Positions 41,173 to 50,853 of a DNA stretch of 64,000 nt are shown piece by piece. The notes beneath the pieces are model-generated. The model did not search any database. It was given only the letters and a program-made list of their open reading frames with translations, and was not told where the DNA came from. The position numbers and the translations under genes were made by a program. The DNA comes from Rothia sp. ZJ932 (GTDB lineage: Bacteria; Actinomycetota; Actinomycetes; Actinomycetales; Micrococcaceae), in assembly GCF_016924835.1 (NCBI RefSeq), contig NZ_CP070480.1:992001-1056000 (forward strand), read 5' to 3'. Each line of letters starts with the position of its first letter. The first letter of the stretch is position 1.

Positions 41173-42306
41173 TTATGCCTTAGCGTCCCGCCCCTCACTC
41201 AGCGCCAGCTGCAGTAGGGCGTCGCGGCGGGCGGATTCGTCCGTGCCACTGGCGTAACCGGCGTCCACAACGCGCCCGATGACAGTAATCGCAGGCGGAC
41301 GCAGATCTGCCAAATCCTCGGCAGCCCGCTCCAGCGTGGAGTAACGTACCCGCTCACCCTCGCGGTAGACGTTCTCAAAAGTACCTACCGGGGTACGAGC
41401 TTCAACGCCGCGTTCTAGCAAACCGGCAACGGTGTGGGGGAGCGTGCGAACACCCATCAACAACGAAATGGTACCGCCCGACGTCACAAAGCCAGCCAAC
41501 AAATCCAACTCAGCATCGGTGAGTTCGGCGTGCCCCGAGACCACCGTAAACATGTGCGAGACCTTGCGCAGGGTCATAGGCACCCCAGCAGATGCTGGCA
41601 CAGCAATCGATGAGGTTACACCCGAGATCACCTCAACCGGCACCCCTGCGCGCTCGCATGCGTACAGTTCTTCGGTACCACGTCCGAAGACGTAAGGGTC
41701 ACCGCCCTTAACACGTGCCACGTTCTTACCTGCTAGCGCGTAATTAACCATCATCTGATCAATCTGACGCTGCGGCACCTTATGTTCACCGGGCACCTTG
41801 CCCACATCAATGATTTCAGCTCCCGGTGCCCACAGCTCAATGTCAGTCACCGGTGCCAGGTGGTCAATGAGCACCACATCTGAGGACGCCAGCGCCCGGT
41901 GGGCTGCGACCGTCATGTACCCGGCGAGACCGGGACCCGCACCTATCAAAAAGACGGTGCCAACGGTGCCAATGGGATCTTCAGTATCAACGGTAATCAG
42001 CGTACCGGGCAGGGTCTTTGCTAGGGCTGTGCGCCAGGAGGGGAACGCGTCCTGATCATTCTCAGCTACGCAGATAACGGCGAGTACGGGGCGCAGGGCA
42101 GCGGCGGGCACCAGCGCCTGGGGCGTGGGGCACTGAATAATAGAAGCCGCATCTTTATACTTGTGGGCTACGCGGGCGGTTCGCTCAGCATCGCCGGCAA
42201 GCAGCACCACAGCTCCTGAGGTTTCAAGATGAAGGTACACGAAAATCTCTCTATCTTCCCTTTGACGGGAATACACATAGGTCTCACAGCAAAAGCGCAC
42301 GCCCAC
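41173..42306 (-). CDS. cobA: Uroporphyrinogen-III C-methyltransferase with an N-terminal extension
   Basis: SAM-dependent enzyme that makes precorrin-2, the siroheme precursor. The methyltransferase domain (near 120-350) has VFLIGAGPGLAGYMTVAA, DHLAPVTDIELW, VKGGDPYVFGRGTEEL, and VISGVTSSIAVPASAGVPMTLR, all family hallmarks. Before it lie about 115 residues with AVVLLAGDAERTARVAHKY and LAVICVAENDQ that resemble part of a CysG/Met8-like dehydrogenase domain, probably incomplete. GTG 42240 (FVYLHLE) is an alternative start with AGAGAG in front. It follows nirB on the same strand after about 85 bp. Confidence 0.9.
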   Translation of the reverse strand: MGVRFCCETYVYSRQREDREIFVYLHLETSGAVVLLAGDAERTARVAHKYKDAASIIQCPTPQALVPAAALRPVLAVICVAENDQDAFPSWRTALAKTLPGTLITVDTEDPIGTVGTVFLIGAGPGLAGYMTVAAHRALASSDVVLIDHLAPVTDIELWAPGAEIIDVGKVPGEHKVPQRQIDQMMVNYALAGKNVARVKGGDPYVFGRGTEELYACERAGVPVEVISGVTSSIAVPASAGVPMTLRKVSHMFTVVSGHAELTDAELDLLAGFVTSGGTISLLMGVRTLPHTVAGLLERGVEARTPVGTFENVYREGERVRYSTLERAAEDLADLRPPAITVIGRVVDAGYASGTDESARRDALLQLALSEGRDAKA

Positions 42307-42392
42307 CCCACCCTCTTAGTTAAAGAGGTGATGAGGTGGGGCATACACTTTATCTAGAACGGGACAGATACATCACAGTATGCGCGTGCCGC

Positions 42393-45047
42393 TTAGACGG
42401 GTGCGCCTACCGGAATTTTTGCGCCGGTAATCAGTACCGGTGCGTTTTCTTCTTCAGCCTCAGCGGCAGCCAGTTCTTCGGCGGTTGCCGGGCGAATCTG
42501 ATCGCGCTCTAACACATAGAGACGTGAGGCATCGTCAGCGACCTCGGGCTGGTTCACAAAGGAACGGAAGCGGCGCATACGCTCGGGGTCGTTGAGGGTC
42601 GCAACCCACTCGTCCTCGTAGTGGTCGATATGGTATTGCATGTCAGCGTCCAAATCAGCGCAGATACCCAGCGAGTCATCAATAATCACAGCACGCAGGT
42701 GTTCCATAGCGTCGCCGAACTTTTCATCCAGATCCTCGGCCCAGCGAGCGGTACGCTGCAACTTATCGGCGGTGCGAATGTAGTACATGAGGTAACGGTC
42801 GATGTACTTGTAAGCGGTTTCCTGATCCAGGTCTTTGGCAAAGAGACGACCGTGGGCAGGGTTAGCGCCACCGTTACCGGCAAGATAAAGGTTCCAACCG
42901 TTGGTGGTTGCAATCAAACCGACGTCCTTGCCCTGAGCCTCAGCACACTCACGGTTACAACCCGAAACACCCATCTTGAACTTGTGCGGGGAGCGCAAGC
43001 CCTTGTAACGGTTCTCAGTATCAATAGCCATCTGCACAGAATCCTGAACACCGAAACGGCACCAGGCGCTACCAATGCAGGACTTCACGTTACGCAGGGA
43101 CTTACCATATGCCTGACCCGACTCGAAACCAGCATCTACCAGACGCTTCCAAATCTCAGGCAGCTGCTCCAGGCGAGCGCCGTACATACCGATGCGCTGG
43201 GCACCGTTAATCTTGGTGTACAGACCGAAATCACCGGCAACCTGAGCAATAACAGCCAGCTTAGCGGGGGTAATTTCACCACCGGGTATACGCGGAATCA
43301 CACCGTAGGTGCCGTCCTTCTGCATGTTCGCCAGGTTGCGGTCATTGGTGTCCTGCAAGGTGCCGCGTCCGCCATCCAGCGCGTAGGACTTACGGGTTGA
43401 GGCAAGAATGGACGCGACGGTGGGCTTACAGATCGCGCAGCCGTCCTCACCCTGACCAAAGCGCTCAAGGACGGAATAGAAATCATCCAGATCGCCCACA
43501 ATACGCACAGCCTCAAACAGCTCAGCGCGGGAGAAACCGAAGTGCTCACACAGAGCATTAGAAACGGTCAGACCCATCTTCTTCATCTGCTGATTGATGG
43601 TCTTCTGAATCATCGGAACACATGAACCACACTGGGTACCAGCAGAGGTCGAGGACTTAATGGAACCTACATCCTGGTGACCGTCAATAATTGCCTGACG
43701 CACAGTGCCAAAATCGATGTTGTTACAAGAACACAAGATAGCGTCATCGGGCAACTCAGTATCGGGCACACCGTCGCCGCCACCGGCAGCAGTCAAGAAA
43801 GCTGCCGGCTCAGCGGGCAACTCGCGTCCCAGCAGGGGCTTGAGCGAATCAAAGGGATCAGTATCGCCCACAAAAACGCCACCGAGCAAAGTCTTAGCGT
43901 CAGAGCTGGTCACAATCTTCTGGTACATACCGCGAGCCGGGTCAGCAAACAGAACCTCAAGCGCACCGGGAGTGGTCGCACGGCGGTCACCGAACCCAGC
44001 AACCTGCACGCCATCAAACTTCAGCTTGGTCGCAACATCAAACTCAGAAACAGTCTCATTACCGCCCATCAGGTTCTTTGCAACAACCTCAGCCATCTGG
44101 TTAGCCGGCGCCACCAGACCCCAGGTGCGACCCAGGATGCAGGCGACTTCACCGATTGCCCAAATGTGCTCGTCCTCTTCAGAACGACAATCGGGGGTGA
44201 CCAGCAGACCGCCGCGCTCGCCGACGCTCATCTCTGCTTCGCGTACTAGCTCATCGTTGGGGCGAATACCCGCTGCGAACATGACGATGTCAGCGTCGAT
44301 TACGCGAACATCTGCTTCATCGCCCATACCGTTTGCTACTGACACCGAGGTGACCTCGCCACCGGTGCGGTTGATGGTAGAAATGAACGCGCCGGTCTCA
44401 ACACCAATGCCGGTTGCCTCAATCTGGGCGTTAACAGCGTGACCACCGCCCTGATCCATCTCTAGAGAAAGCAGCCAGGGGGCGACGTCCAAAATGGTGG
44501 GTTCAGCGCCCAGGTGTTTGAGCCCCTCTGCCGCTTCAAGACCGAGCAGACCGCCACCTACAACGATGCCCTTGGGGGCGCGTCCCAACTTTTCAGTCAG
44601 GCGAGCAACCTCAGACACTACGGTGCGTACATCGTCAATAGTGCGGAAAACGTGAGCTGCCTCAGAACCGGGAATGGGGATTTTCACTGCGCGTGAACCG
44701 GTAGCCATAATCAGTTCGTCGTATTCAAAAATTTCACCGGTAGTGGTGGTGACGGTGCGTGCCTCACGGTCGAGGGTGGACGCGCGGGTGTTGAGCTTTA
44801 GCTCAATGCCGGGTGTGTTCCACAGCTCGGTGTCGCCTAAGGTGAGGTTTTTATCAACGTCATTAAAAATCTGTTCAAGTGCTACGCGGTCGTAGGGCAC
44901 GTAGGGTTCATCCATGAGAACTGTGACGGTATCTTGTCCCAGGCCCTGCTCGTTGATGGTACGTACAAAACGCCAAGCAGCGGGGCCGCCGCCCACTACG
45001 AGAATCTTTCGACCGGAGTGAGGTTCTTTCACCTGAGTATTAACCAT
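42393..45047 (-). CDS. nirB: Nitrite reductase (NADH) large subunit
   Basis: Reduces nitrite to ammonia in the cytoplasm. The 884-aa protein has an FAD/NAD(P)H reductase module (KILVVGGGPAAW at 14-25, later GGGLLGLEAAEGL). A BFD-like [2Fe-2S] domain follows (CSCNNID ... CGSCV near 440-475), then the sulfite/nitrite reductase ferredoxin-like and 4Fe-4S domains. Siroheme and 4Fe-4S cysteines are CIGSAWC and CNREC in GVSGCNRECAEAQGKD. It lies upstream of cobA on the same strand, so its cofactor enzyme is co-expressed. NirD is on the other strand, back to back (158-bp gap). Confidence 0.94.
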   Translation of the reverse strand: MVNTQVKEPHSGRKILVVGGGPAAWRFVRTINEQGLGQDTVTVLMDEPYVPYDRVALEQIFNDVDKNLTLGDTELWNTPGIELKLNTRASTLDREARTVTTTTGEIFEYDELIMATGSRAVKIPIPGSEAAHVFRTIDDVRTVVSEVARLTEKLGRAPKGIVVGGGLLGLEAAEGLKHLGAEPTILDVAPWLLSLEMDQGGGHAVNAQIEATGIGVETGAFISTINRTGGEVTSVSVANGMGDEADVRVIDADIVMFAAGIRPNDELVREAEMSVGERGGLLVTPDCRSEEDEHIWAIGEVACILGRTWGLVAPANQMAEVVAKNLMGGNETVSEFDVATKLKFDGVQVAGFGDRRATTPGALEVLFADPARGMYQKIVTSSDAKTLLGGVFVGDTDPFDSLKPLLGRELPAEPAAFLTAAGGGDGVPDTELPDDAILCSCNNIDFGTVRQAIIDGHQDVGSIKSSTSAGTQCGSCVPMIQKTINQQMKKMGLTVSNALCEHFGFSRAELFEAVRIVGDLDDFYSVLERFGQGEDGCAICKPTVASILASTRKSYALDGGRGTLQDTNDRNLANMQKDGTYGVIPRIPGGEITPAKLAVIAQVAGDFGLYTKINGAQRIGMYGARLEQLPEIWKRLVDAGFESGQAYGKSLRNVKSCIGSAWCRFGVQDSVQMAIDTENRYKGLRSPHKFKMGVSGCNRECAEAQGKDVGLIATTNGWNLYLAGNGGANPAHGRLFAKDLDQETAYKYIDRYLMYYIRTADKLQRTARWAEDLDEKFGDAMEHLRAVIIDDSLGICADLDADMQYHIDHYEDEWVATLNDPERMRRFRSFVNQPEVADDASRLYVLERDQIRPATAEELAAAEAEEENAPVLITGAKIPVGAPV

Positions 45048-45205
45048 GTGTGTTTAGCCCTTGCGTGTAAGTGCCCGATAAAAAATGTGGGATTCTGTGG
45101 GCACATCATTTATTTAGTATCAATAAGGCGATAATACCAAGTCTGCCTGTAGGTATCAGTCATACTGGTGGGTGAAAGCATCTCACACGTGAAGGAAAAA
45201 TAACC

Positions 45206-45541
45206 ATGTCCCACAAGGTAACCCACCGCATTTGCTCGCTGAATGATCTTGAAGAGAACTGGGGTGAAGTGGCTTTGATCGGTGATCACCAGTACGCAAT
45301 TTTTCGCACTCACGATGACCGTGTTTACGTCACTGACCACCAAGACCCCAACAGCGGTTCTTTGGTGATTGCCCGCGGAATTGTAGGGGAGAAGGACGGT
45401 AAACGCACCGTTACCTCACCGCTGTACAAAGAGATTTATGATCTTGAAACCGGTGAGTGCCTCTCGGGTGCTGATTATGTTTTGCCGGTGTATGAGGTTG
45501 AAAACAAGGACGGCGAAATCTTCGTATTGCTTGATGCGTAA
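45206..45541 (+). CDS. nirD: Nitrite reductase small subunit
   Basis: Rieske-fold small subunit of assimilatory/dissimilatory NirBD, 111 aa. VALIGDHQYAIFRTHDDRVYVTDHQDPNSGSLVIARGIVGEK and TSPLYKEIYDLETGECLSG follow the family pattern. The Cys/His cluster ligands of true Rieske proteins are absent, as is normal for NirD (E. coli NirD also lacks them). GAAGGAAAAATAACC precedes ATG 45206. It is divergent from nirB, not in an operon with it, so the two promoters must be coordinated through the 158-bp gap. A terminator follows. Confidence 0.92.
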   Translation: MSHKVTHRICSLNDLEENWGEVALIGDHQYAIFRTHDDRVYVTDHQDPNSGSLVIARGIVGEKDGKRTVTSPLYKEIYDLETGECLSGADYVLPVYEVENKDGEIFVLLDA

Positions 45542-45554
45542 AGCTCTTTGATGC

Positions 45555-45592
45555 AAAGCCTCGGCGGGTGGTCTTCACCTGTCGGGGCTTTT
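45555..45592 (+). terminator. Terminator of nirD
   Basis: AAAGCCTCGGCGGGTG pairs with CACCTGTCGGGGCTTTT allowing G-U pairs, around a 5-nt loop, ending in TTTTG. Confidence 0.75.
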
Positions 45593-45740
45593 GTCTGCGT
45601 CAAAACGGTTCTAAATTTACTTGAGGTGTGTCTGACCCAGTGCTTAACAATCTGTCATAGGGTTACGGGCACCCAATTCATGCGATGAAGTGTGGTGATG
45701 CGTGGGAATCTGTGGTTTTGAGGGGGATCGTGATGGGGTC

Positions 45741-46367
45741 TTAGAAGGTCAGCGTCATGTCATACCAGCGAGCGCCGCCGTGCGCGGAATCTGATACCCC
45801 GTCAAGCTTGAACCCGAAGTTCTTGTAGTAGTCGATGAGTTCTTTCTTGCAGGTCAGAATGACGCCGGTGCGCTTTTCTGCGCGTGCCTGTTCAATCAGG
45901 CGTGAAAGCAGAATAGCGGCATAGCCATGCGAGCGCATCGCCGGTATAACGTTGAGACCCAAAATAGTTTGGTAGGCACCGTGGCGGGTGTGGGCGGCGG
46001 GGTTGGTAAACAGCTCATCAAAAATTATGGGGGAGTTGGTGACCATGCCGTCAATGAAACCGATGATTTCCCCGTCTGCTTCGAGTACCCAAAAGTGGTT
46101 TCCGAAGACGTTGAAGCGCGAGGTGAGGATCTCTAGAGAGGCTGCTTCGGCGGCGGGGAAACATTCCGCTTCAATTTCAGCTAGGCGGTCAATGTCGGTG
46201 TCAGCTGCCTGACGCAGTTCCAATGTTGGCTCGTGTTCCTCCGCCGGTGCTGGGAGGTCTGCGTCCGGGATGCGGTTTTCTTGTGTACGCGCTTCATCGA
46301 GAGCTGTCAGCGATTGACCGCCCACACCCCAGTTATCGCGGGGTATTTCGTTGAGCATGACCCACAC
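45741..46367 (-). CDS. GNAT family N-acetyltransferase
   Basis: Acetyl-CoA-dependent N-acetyltransferase of 208 aa. The GNAT fold starts near residue 50 (LELRQAADTDIDRLAEIEAECFP), with GFIDGMVTNSP for beta4 and the acetyl-CoA loop LNVIPAMRSHGYAAILLSRLIEQAR (motif A reads RSHGYA). YYKNFGFKLDG follows. ECFPAAEAASLE and TNSPIIFDELF recall the arylalkylamine/serotonin acetyltransferase-like subgroup. The first 48 residues are acidic and probably disordered; the true start may be later. The substrate is unknown. It lies between nirD and the siroheme dehydrogenase gene without clear functional link. Confidence 0.8.
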   Translation of the reverse strand: MWVMLNEIPRDNWGVGGQSLTALDEARTQENRIPDADLPAPAEEHEPTLELRQAADTDIDRLAEIEAECFPAAEAASLEILTSRFNVFGNHFWVLEADGEIIGFIDGMVTNSPIIFDELFTNPAAHTRHGAYQTILGLNVIPAMRSHGYAAILLSRLIEQARAEKRTGVILTCKKELIDYYKNFGFKLDGVSDSAHGGARWYDMTLTF

Positions 46368-46509
46368 TGAAGATTCCTTGGTGCCGGTTATACGGGCATA
46401 AGTGATGGTGAGTTCAGTAATCAGGCGGTTTTGGTGGCTTGGTCTAGGCTAGAGGCGTAATTGACGTTGATTAGTGGCATGAGTTGGCTCCCAGAGTGCG
46501 AGTGTTGTT

Positions 46510-47007
46510 GTGCTTCATGGTAGCAGTGCGAAAGGTAAGGGTGTATTAGTGTTACCCGTCATGCTGAATCTGAGTGGACGCCCAGTGCTGGTGGTTGGCG
46601 GCGGTATGGTGGCTACCCGGCGCGTGGGGGTCTTGTTGGCTCAGGACGCGCGGGTAACAGTAATTGCCCCGCAGGTTAGTGAGGAGCTGGCTCAACACGC
46701 TGACAGCGGGCAGATCGTGTGGGAGCAAAGAGGTTTTGAACCAGGCGATGTTGCGGGCAACGTTCTAGTGCTTGCCCTGACTGATAACCCAGCGGTGCAA
46801 GAGGCGGTGCGCAGAGCCTGCGAGATAGCTTCGACCCTGTGCCTGGTGGGTGGTCACCCTCGTTCCTCGACCCTGTGGTTTATGGCTCACCGGCTGTTAG
46901 ATGGGCTCACGGTTGCCGTGAGCGCAGGCGGTAACCCGCGCCGCGCTCAAGAAACAGTCGAGAACTTAGCCCGGCATATCAAAGCATCGAAAAGTTCAAC
47001 ACGCTAA
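46510..47007 (+). CDS. Precorrin-2 dehydrogenase-like (siroheme synthase N-terminal domain)
   Basis: A short Rossmann protein, about 145-165 aa, matching the NAD-binding part of CysG/Met8/SirC. MLNLSGRPVLVVGGGMVATRRVGVLLAQDARVTVIAPQ contains the GGGxVAxRR signature. QRGFEPGDVAGNVLVLALTDNPAVQEAVRRAC is the second half, and AVSAGGNPRRAQE replaces the usual ST-GG-SP segment. It lacks the long dimerisation tail. It oxidises precorrin-2 to sirohydrochlorin. The start may be the GTG a few codons before MLNLSG rather than TTG/ATG 46510. It lies with cobA and nirBD as the middle step of siroheme synthesis. Confidence 0.82.
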   Translation: MLHGSSAKGKGVLVLPVMLNLSGRPVLVVGGGMVATRRVGVLLAQDARVTVIAPQVSEELAQHADSGQIVWEQRGFEPGDVAGNVLVLALTDNPAVQEAVRRACEIASTLCLVGGHPRSSTLWFMAHRLLDGLTVAVSAGGNPRRAQETVENLARHIKASKSSTR

Positions 47008-47194
47008 AAAATTTATCTGTAATTTAGGTGAATCTCATCATCGCCTACCCGGCGGTTTCACCCCTATATGGGGTGGGGAATAGGGCGCGGGCACAAGATA
47101 TAGTACTCACACCCCTGTAATTACCTCGGTGAGTTCAAGACCAGTGCAAATACAGGGTACAAAGCGTTAGACACGCCCCTCTTTGCCCCCTAAA

Positions 47195-47545
47195 ATAGAA
47201 AGCAGTTGCAAAGACCCGGCTATCACCGGCGAGCAATTCGGAAGAAAAGGCCGTACCTGCTTCTCGCCCACGAATCGTTGCGACGAGGGTGAGTCTTAGC
47301 GGAATAGATACAGTCTGAGTAGAACCGAACGGGTAAGCCCGAAACAGCAGTCATGAAGCGACTGATAATGCTTTGTGCGCGCACCCCTCAAGGAAACTCT
47401 CACGTGCCTTGAGGGGGTTTGCGCACCTAAGAGCGAATTATCAGTAAGCAAGGTGGTACCGCGCCGTGCGGTCAACCCAACCTACCTGGTTGGTCCGTTG
47501 ACACCACGCGTCCTTGCACTCCCTTTGATGAAATAGTTACGAGAC
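47195..47545 (+). promoter_or_regulatory. T-box riboswitch in front of ileS
   Basis: The canonical T-box AAGGTGGTACCGCG (47450-47463) provides the TGGT that pairs with uncharged tRNA NCCA. Upstream, a stem with CCGGCTATCACCGGCGAGC carries a candidate ATC (Ile) specifier at 47222-47224. A long hairpin of GTGCGCGCACCCCTCAAGG... / CCTTGAGGGGGTTTGCGCAC (47375-47426) lies between. GGTCAACCCAACCTACCTGGTTGG...GTTGACACC follows the T-box. The start, GTG 47558, is close to this 3' structure, which suggests a translational rather than transcriptional switch. The ends are approximate. Confidence 0.85.
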
Positions 47546-47557
47546 TAAGGGCGTAAA

Positions 47558-50500
47558 GTGACCATTCAGCCTATCTATCCCAAGGCAAGCGCTACCGGCG
47601 CGGGCGACGTTGTTGCGTCGCCGAAGTTCCCGCAGCTTGAAGAAGCTGTTCTTGAGTACTGGAAGAAGGATTCAACCTTCCAGGCTTCTATTGACAACCG
47701 CGATGCCGAAAAAGACGGCGAGTTCGTGTTCTACGACGGCCCTCCCTTTGCTAATGGTTTGCCCCACTACGGTCACCTGCTGACCGGCTACGTTAAAGAT
47801 TTGGTGGCACGCTACCAGACCCAGCGCGGCAGTCGCGTTGAGCGTCGCTTCGGTTGGGACACCCACGGTCTGCCCGCTGAGCTTGAGGCAATGAAGCAGC
47901 TGGGTATGACCGATAAGCAGCAGATTCTTGAGATGGGCATTGATAGTTTCAACGCTGCGGCTCGCGAATCGGTGCTCAAGTACACCAATGAGTGGGAAAA
48001 GTACGTGACCCGCCAGGCACGCTGGGTCGATTTTGAGAACGACTACAAAACTCTGAACGTCGAGTACATGGAATCAGTGATTTGGGCGTTCAAGCAGCTG
48101 CACGAGAAGGGGCTGACCTACCAGGGGTTCCGTGTGCTGCCTTACTGCTGGAAAGATGAAACCCCGCTGTCAAACCACGAACTGCGTATGGATGATGACG
48201 TCTACAAAGACCGTCAGGATCCCTCAGTCACTGTAGCTTTCACCATCACCGCTGATACTTCTTTTGCCAAGAACCCCGAGGTAGTTCAGGCTCTTGAGGG
48301 TGCAGAGGCGCTGGCATGGACGACCACCCCCTGGACTTTGCCGACCAATCAGGCACTGGCTGTTGGACCTGAGGTCGAGTACGTTCTGGTAGCTGCTGAG
48401 GGCGATTTTGCCGGACGTAAGTTCTTGATTGCCCGTGATTTGCTCGGTAGCTACGCCAAGGATCTCGGTTTTGAGGACGCAGCCGCTGCGGCTGAAGCCA
48501 TCACCGCAACCTTCACCGGTGCCCAGCTGGAGGGCGTGCGCTACGCGCCCTTGTGGGACTACTTCACCGACACCGAGAAGTTCTGCACCGAGAAGGCATG
48601 GCAGATTCTGGTGGCAGACTACGTGACCACCACCGACGGTACTGGTCTGGTTCACCAGGCACCTGCCTACGGTGAAGACGACCAAAAGGTCTGTGAAGGC
48701 TACGGCATCCCGGTTATTCTCTCCATCGACGAGGGCGCTAAGTTCCTTGACCTGTTCAAGGACGAATCCCTGGCAGCAGGTGTTCCGCTGGCAGAGATTG
48801 CTGGTGCCCAGATTTTCGACGCTAACCGCACTATTATCAACGTGCTCAAGAACGACTCAGCGCTGATCCGCGAGAAGTCCTACGTTCACTCCTACCCCCA
48901 CTGCTGGCGTTGTCGCACCCCCCTGGTCTACAGGGCGGTTACCTCCTGGTATGTCAAGGTTACCGACTTCAAAGACCGCATGGGTGAGCTGAACGAAGAT
49001 ATCAACTGGATTCCCGAAAACGTTAAGCACGGTCAGTTTGGTAAGTGGGTTGCTAACGCCCGCGACTGGTCGATTTCCCGTAACCGTTTCTGGGGCTCGC
49101 CTATTCCGGTGTGGGTCTCCGACGATCCCAACTACCCGCGCATCGATGTCTACGGTTCCTTGGCTGAGCTTGAGGCTGATTTTGGGCGTCTGCCGCTCAA
49201 TGACGCGGGGGAGCCCGATCTGCACCGTCCCTTCATTGATGAACTGACCCGCCCTAACCCCGATGACCCCACCGGTAAATCCACCATGCGCCGTGTGGAG
49301 GATGTGCTGGATGTCTGGTTTGATTCGGGTTCCATGCCGTTTGCCCAGGTTCACTACCCCTTTGAAAACAAGGACTGGTTCGAAACTCACAATCCGGCTG
49401 ACTTCATCGTGGAGTACATCGGTCAGACTCGCGGATGGTTCTACACCCTGCACATTCTCTCGACCGCCCTCTTTGACCGCCCCGCTTTCAAAAATGTGAT
49501 TTCTCACGGTATTGTGCTGGGTTCAGATGGTCAGAAGATGTCGAAGTCCCTGCGTAACTACCCTGATGTTTCTGAGGTTCTGGATCGCGATGGTTCGGAT
49601 GCGATGCGCTGGTTCCTCATGTCATCACCCATTCTGCGCGGCGGCAACTTGATTGTGACCGAGCAGGGCATCCGTGAGGGCGTCCGCCAGGTGATGCTGC
49701 CCCTGTGGAACGTCTACCACTTCTTCGCTCTCTACACCAATAGTGCCAACAACGGTGCCGGTTACGAGGCTCAGCTGCGTTTCACTTCAGAGAACGTGAT
49801 GGATCGCTTTATCTTGGGCAAGACCCGCGAGCTGGTCGCAGATGTTACTGCCGCTATGGATGACTACGACGTGTGGAACGCTTGTGAAGCCCTGCGTACC
49901 TACGCCGACACCCTGACCAACTGGTACGTGCGTCGTTCACGCGAGCGTTTCTTTGATGAAGACATCGTAGCGTTCGATGTTCTGTACACCGCACTGACTA
50001 CCGTCGCCCAGGTAGCAGCGCCCCTGCTGCCGCTGATGAGCGAAGAAATCTACCGAGGTCTTACCGGTGAGCGCTCCGTTCACTTAGTTGACTGGCCTTC
50101 CACCGAACAGTTCACCGACGAATCTGAACTCATTGAACTGATGGAAACCACCCGTTCCATCGCCTCGGCGGGTTCTGCTTTGCGTAAGTCAGTGAAAATT
50201 CGCGTGCGTCAGCCCCTGAATACCCTGACCGTAGCGGTTGCCGGTGGTAAGAAGCTGGCAGGAATCTTTGAAGGCATTATTGCCTCCGAGCTGAATATCA
50301 AGCAGGTTGAATTGTTGGACGCTGCCGACGTGAGCCCCGCCGACTTCGGTATTTCCCAGCAGCTCAAGGTCAATGCCCGCGCTGCTGGTCCGCGTCTGGG
50401 CAAGCAGGTGCAGGTTGCCATCAAGGCATCGAAGTCAGGTGACTGGAAGGTCGCTGAGGACGGTGCCGTCGTTGTCGGTATCAACTCCGGTGATAACTTC

Positions 50501-50851
50501 GCCCTGGTTGAGGGCGAGTACGAACTCGAAACCGTTGTCGCTGAGAGTGAAGGCACTGCCGAACGCGCAGTTTCAGTGCTGCCCGGTGGCGGCTTCTTGG
50601 TGCTCGATACCGCTCTGACCGATGAGCTGGTGGCTGAGGGGACCGCCCGCGATATGATTCGCGCTATCCAGCAGGCTCGTAAAGACGCAGATTTCAACGT
50701 TTCTGACCGCATTGTTGTCACCGTCAAGGCACCTGCTGCTGAGCTTGATGCCCTCCGCGCCCACGAAGAACTCGTGGCCGGGGAAACCCTGGCGAATGCG
50801 CTGGACTACGTTGAAGCATCCGAAACCGCTATCGAGGTAAAGAAGGCATAA
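47558..50851 (+). CDS. ileS: Isoleucyl-tRNA synthetase
   Basis: Class I synthetase of 1097 aa charging tRNA-Ile, the long type typical of actinobacteria. [18 protein letters not shown] carries HIGH (about residue 63), the editing CP1 domain follows ([15 protein letters not shown]), and KMSKS reads [27 protein letters not shown] precedes it. It has an extra C-terminal domain (about 1050-1097 aa and earlier) of the eukaryote-like IleS2 form associated with reduced mupirocin sensitivity (family knowledge; not tested here). Start GTG 47558, AAGGG 7 nt upstream. It is controlled by a T-box leader. folC follows after 2 bp. Confidence 0.95.
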   Translation: MTIQPIYPKASATGAGDVVASPKFPQLEEAVLEYWKKDSTFQASIDNRDAEKDGEFVFYDGPPFANGLPHYGHLLTGYVKDLVARYQTQRGSRVERRFGWDTHGLPAELEAMKQLGMTDKQQILEMGIDSFNAAARESVLKYTNEWEKYVTRQARWVDFENDYKTLNVEYMESVIWAFKQLHEKGLTYQGFRVLPYCWKDETPLSNHELRMDDDVYKDRQDPSVTVAFTITADTSFAKNPEVVQALEGAEALAWTTTPWTLPTNQALAVGPEVEYVLVAAEGDFAGRKFLIARDLLGSYAKDLGFEDAAAAAEAITATFTGAQLEGVRYAPLWDYFTDTEKFCTEKAWQILVADYVTTTDGTGLVHQAPAYGEDDQKVCEGYGIPVILSIDEGAKFLDLFKDESLAAGVPLAEIAGAQIFDANRTIINVLKNDSALIREKSYVHSYPHCWRCRTPLVYRAVTSWYVKVTDFKDRMGELNEDINWIPENVKHGQFGKWVANARDWSISRNRFWGSPIPVWVSDDPNYPRIDVYGSLAELEADFGRLPLNDAGEPDLHRPFIDELTRPNPDDPTGKSTMRRVEDVLDVWFDSGSMPFAQVHYPFENKDWFETHNPADFIVEYIGQTRGWFYTLHILSTALFDRPAFKNVISHGIVLGSDGQKMSKSLRNYPDVSEVLDRDGSDAMRWFLMSSPILRGGNLIVTEQGIREGVRQVMLPLWNVYHFFALYTNSANNGAGYEAQLRFTSENVMDRFILGKTRELVADVTAAMDDYDVWNACEALRTYADTLTNWYVRRSRERFFDEDIVAFDVLYTALTTVAQVAAPLLPLMSEEIYRGLTGERSVHLVDWPSTEQFTDESELIELMETTRSIASAGSALRKSVKIRVRQPLNTLTVAVAGGKKLAGIFEGIIASELNIKQVELLDAADVSPADFGISQQLKVNARAAGPRLGKQVQVAIKASKSGDWKVAEDGAVVVGINSGDNFALVEGEYELETVVAESEGTAERAVSVLPGGGFLVLDTALTDELVAEGTARDMIRAIQQARKDADFNVSDRIVVTVKAPAAELDALRAHEELVAGETLANALDYVEASETAIEVKKA

Positions 50852-50853
50852 CT

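Noticed and set aside
42621-43400. 259-codon plus-strand frame inside nirB
   Set aside because: Lies antisense to a well conserved gene and its translation has no recognisable domain; it is a frame shadow of nirB.
43705-44442. 245-codon plus-strand frame inside nirB
   Set aside because: Antisense shadow of nirB; Ser/Pro/Thr-rich translation typical of reversed GC-rich codons.
45206-45541. nirD as a degenerate Rieske protein with lost cluster
   Set aside because: NirD subunits of other bacteria such as E. coli also lack the Cys/His ligands, so this is normal for the family.
48857-49507. 216-codon minus-strand frame inside ileS
   Set aside because: Antisense shadow of the ileS catalytic core.
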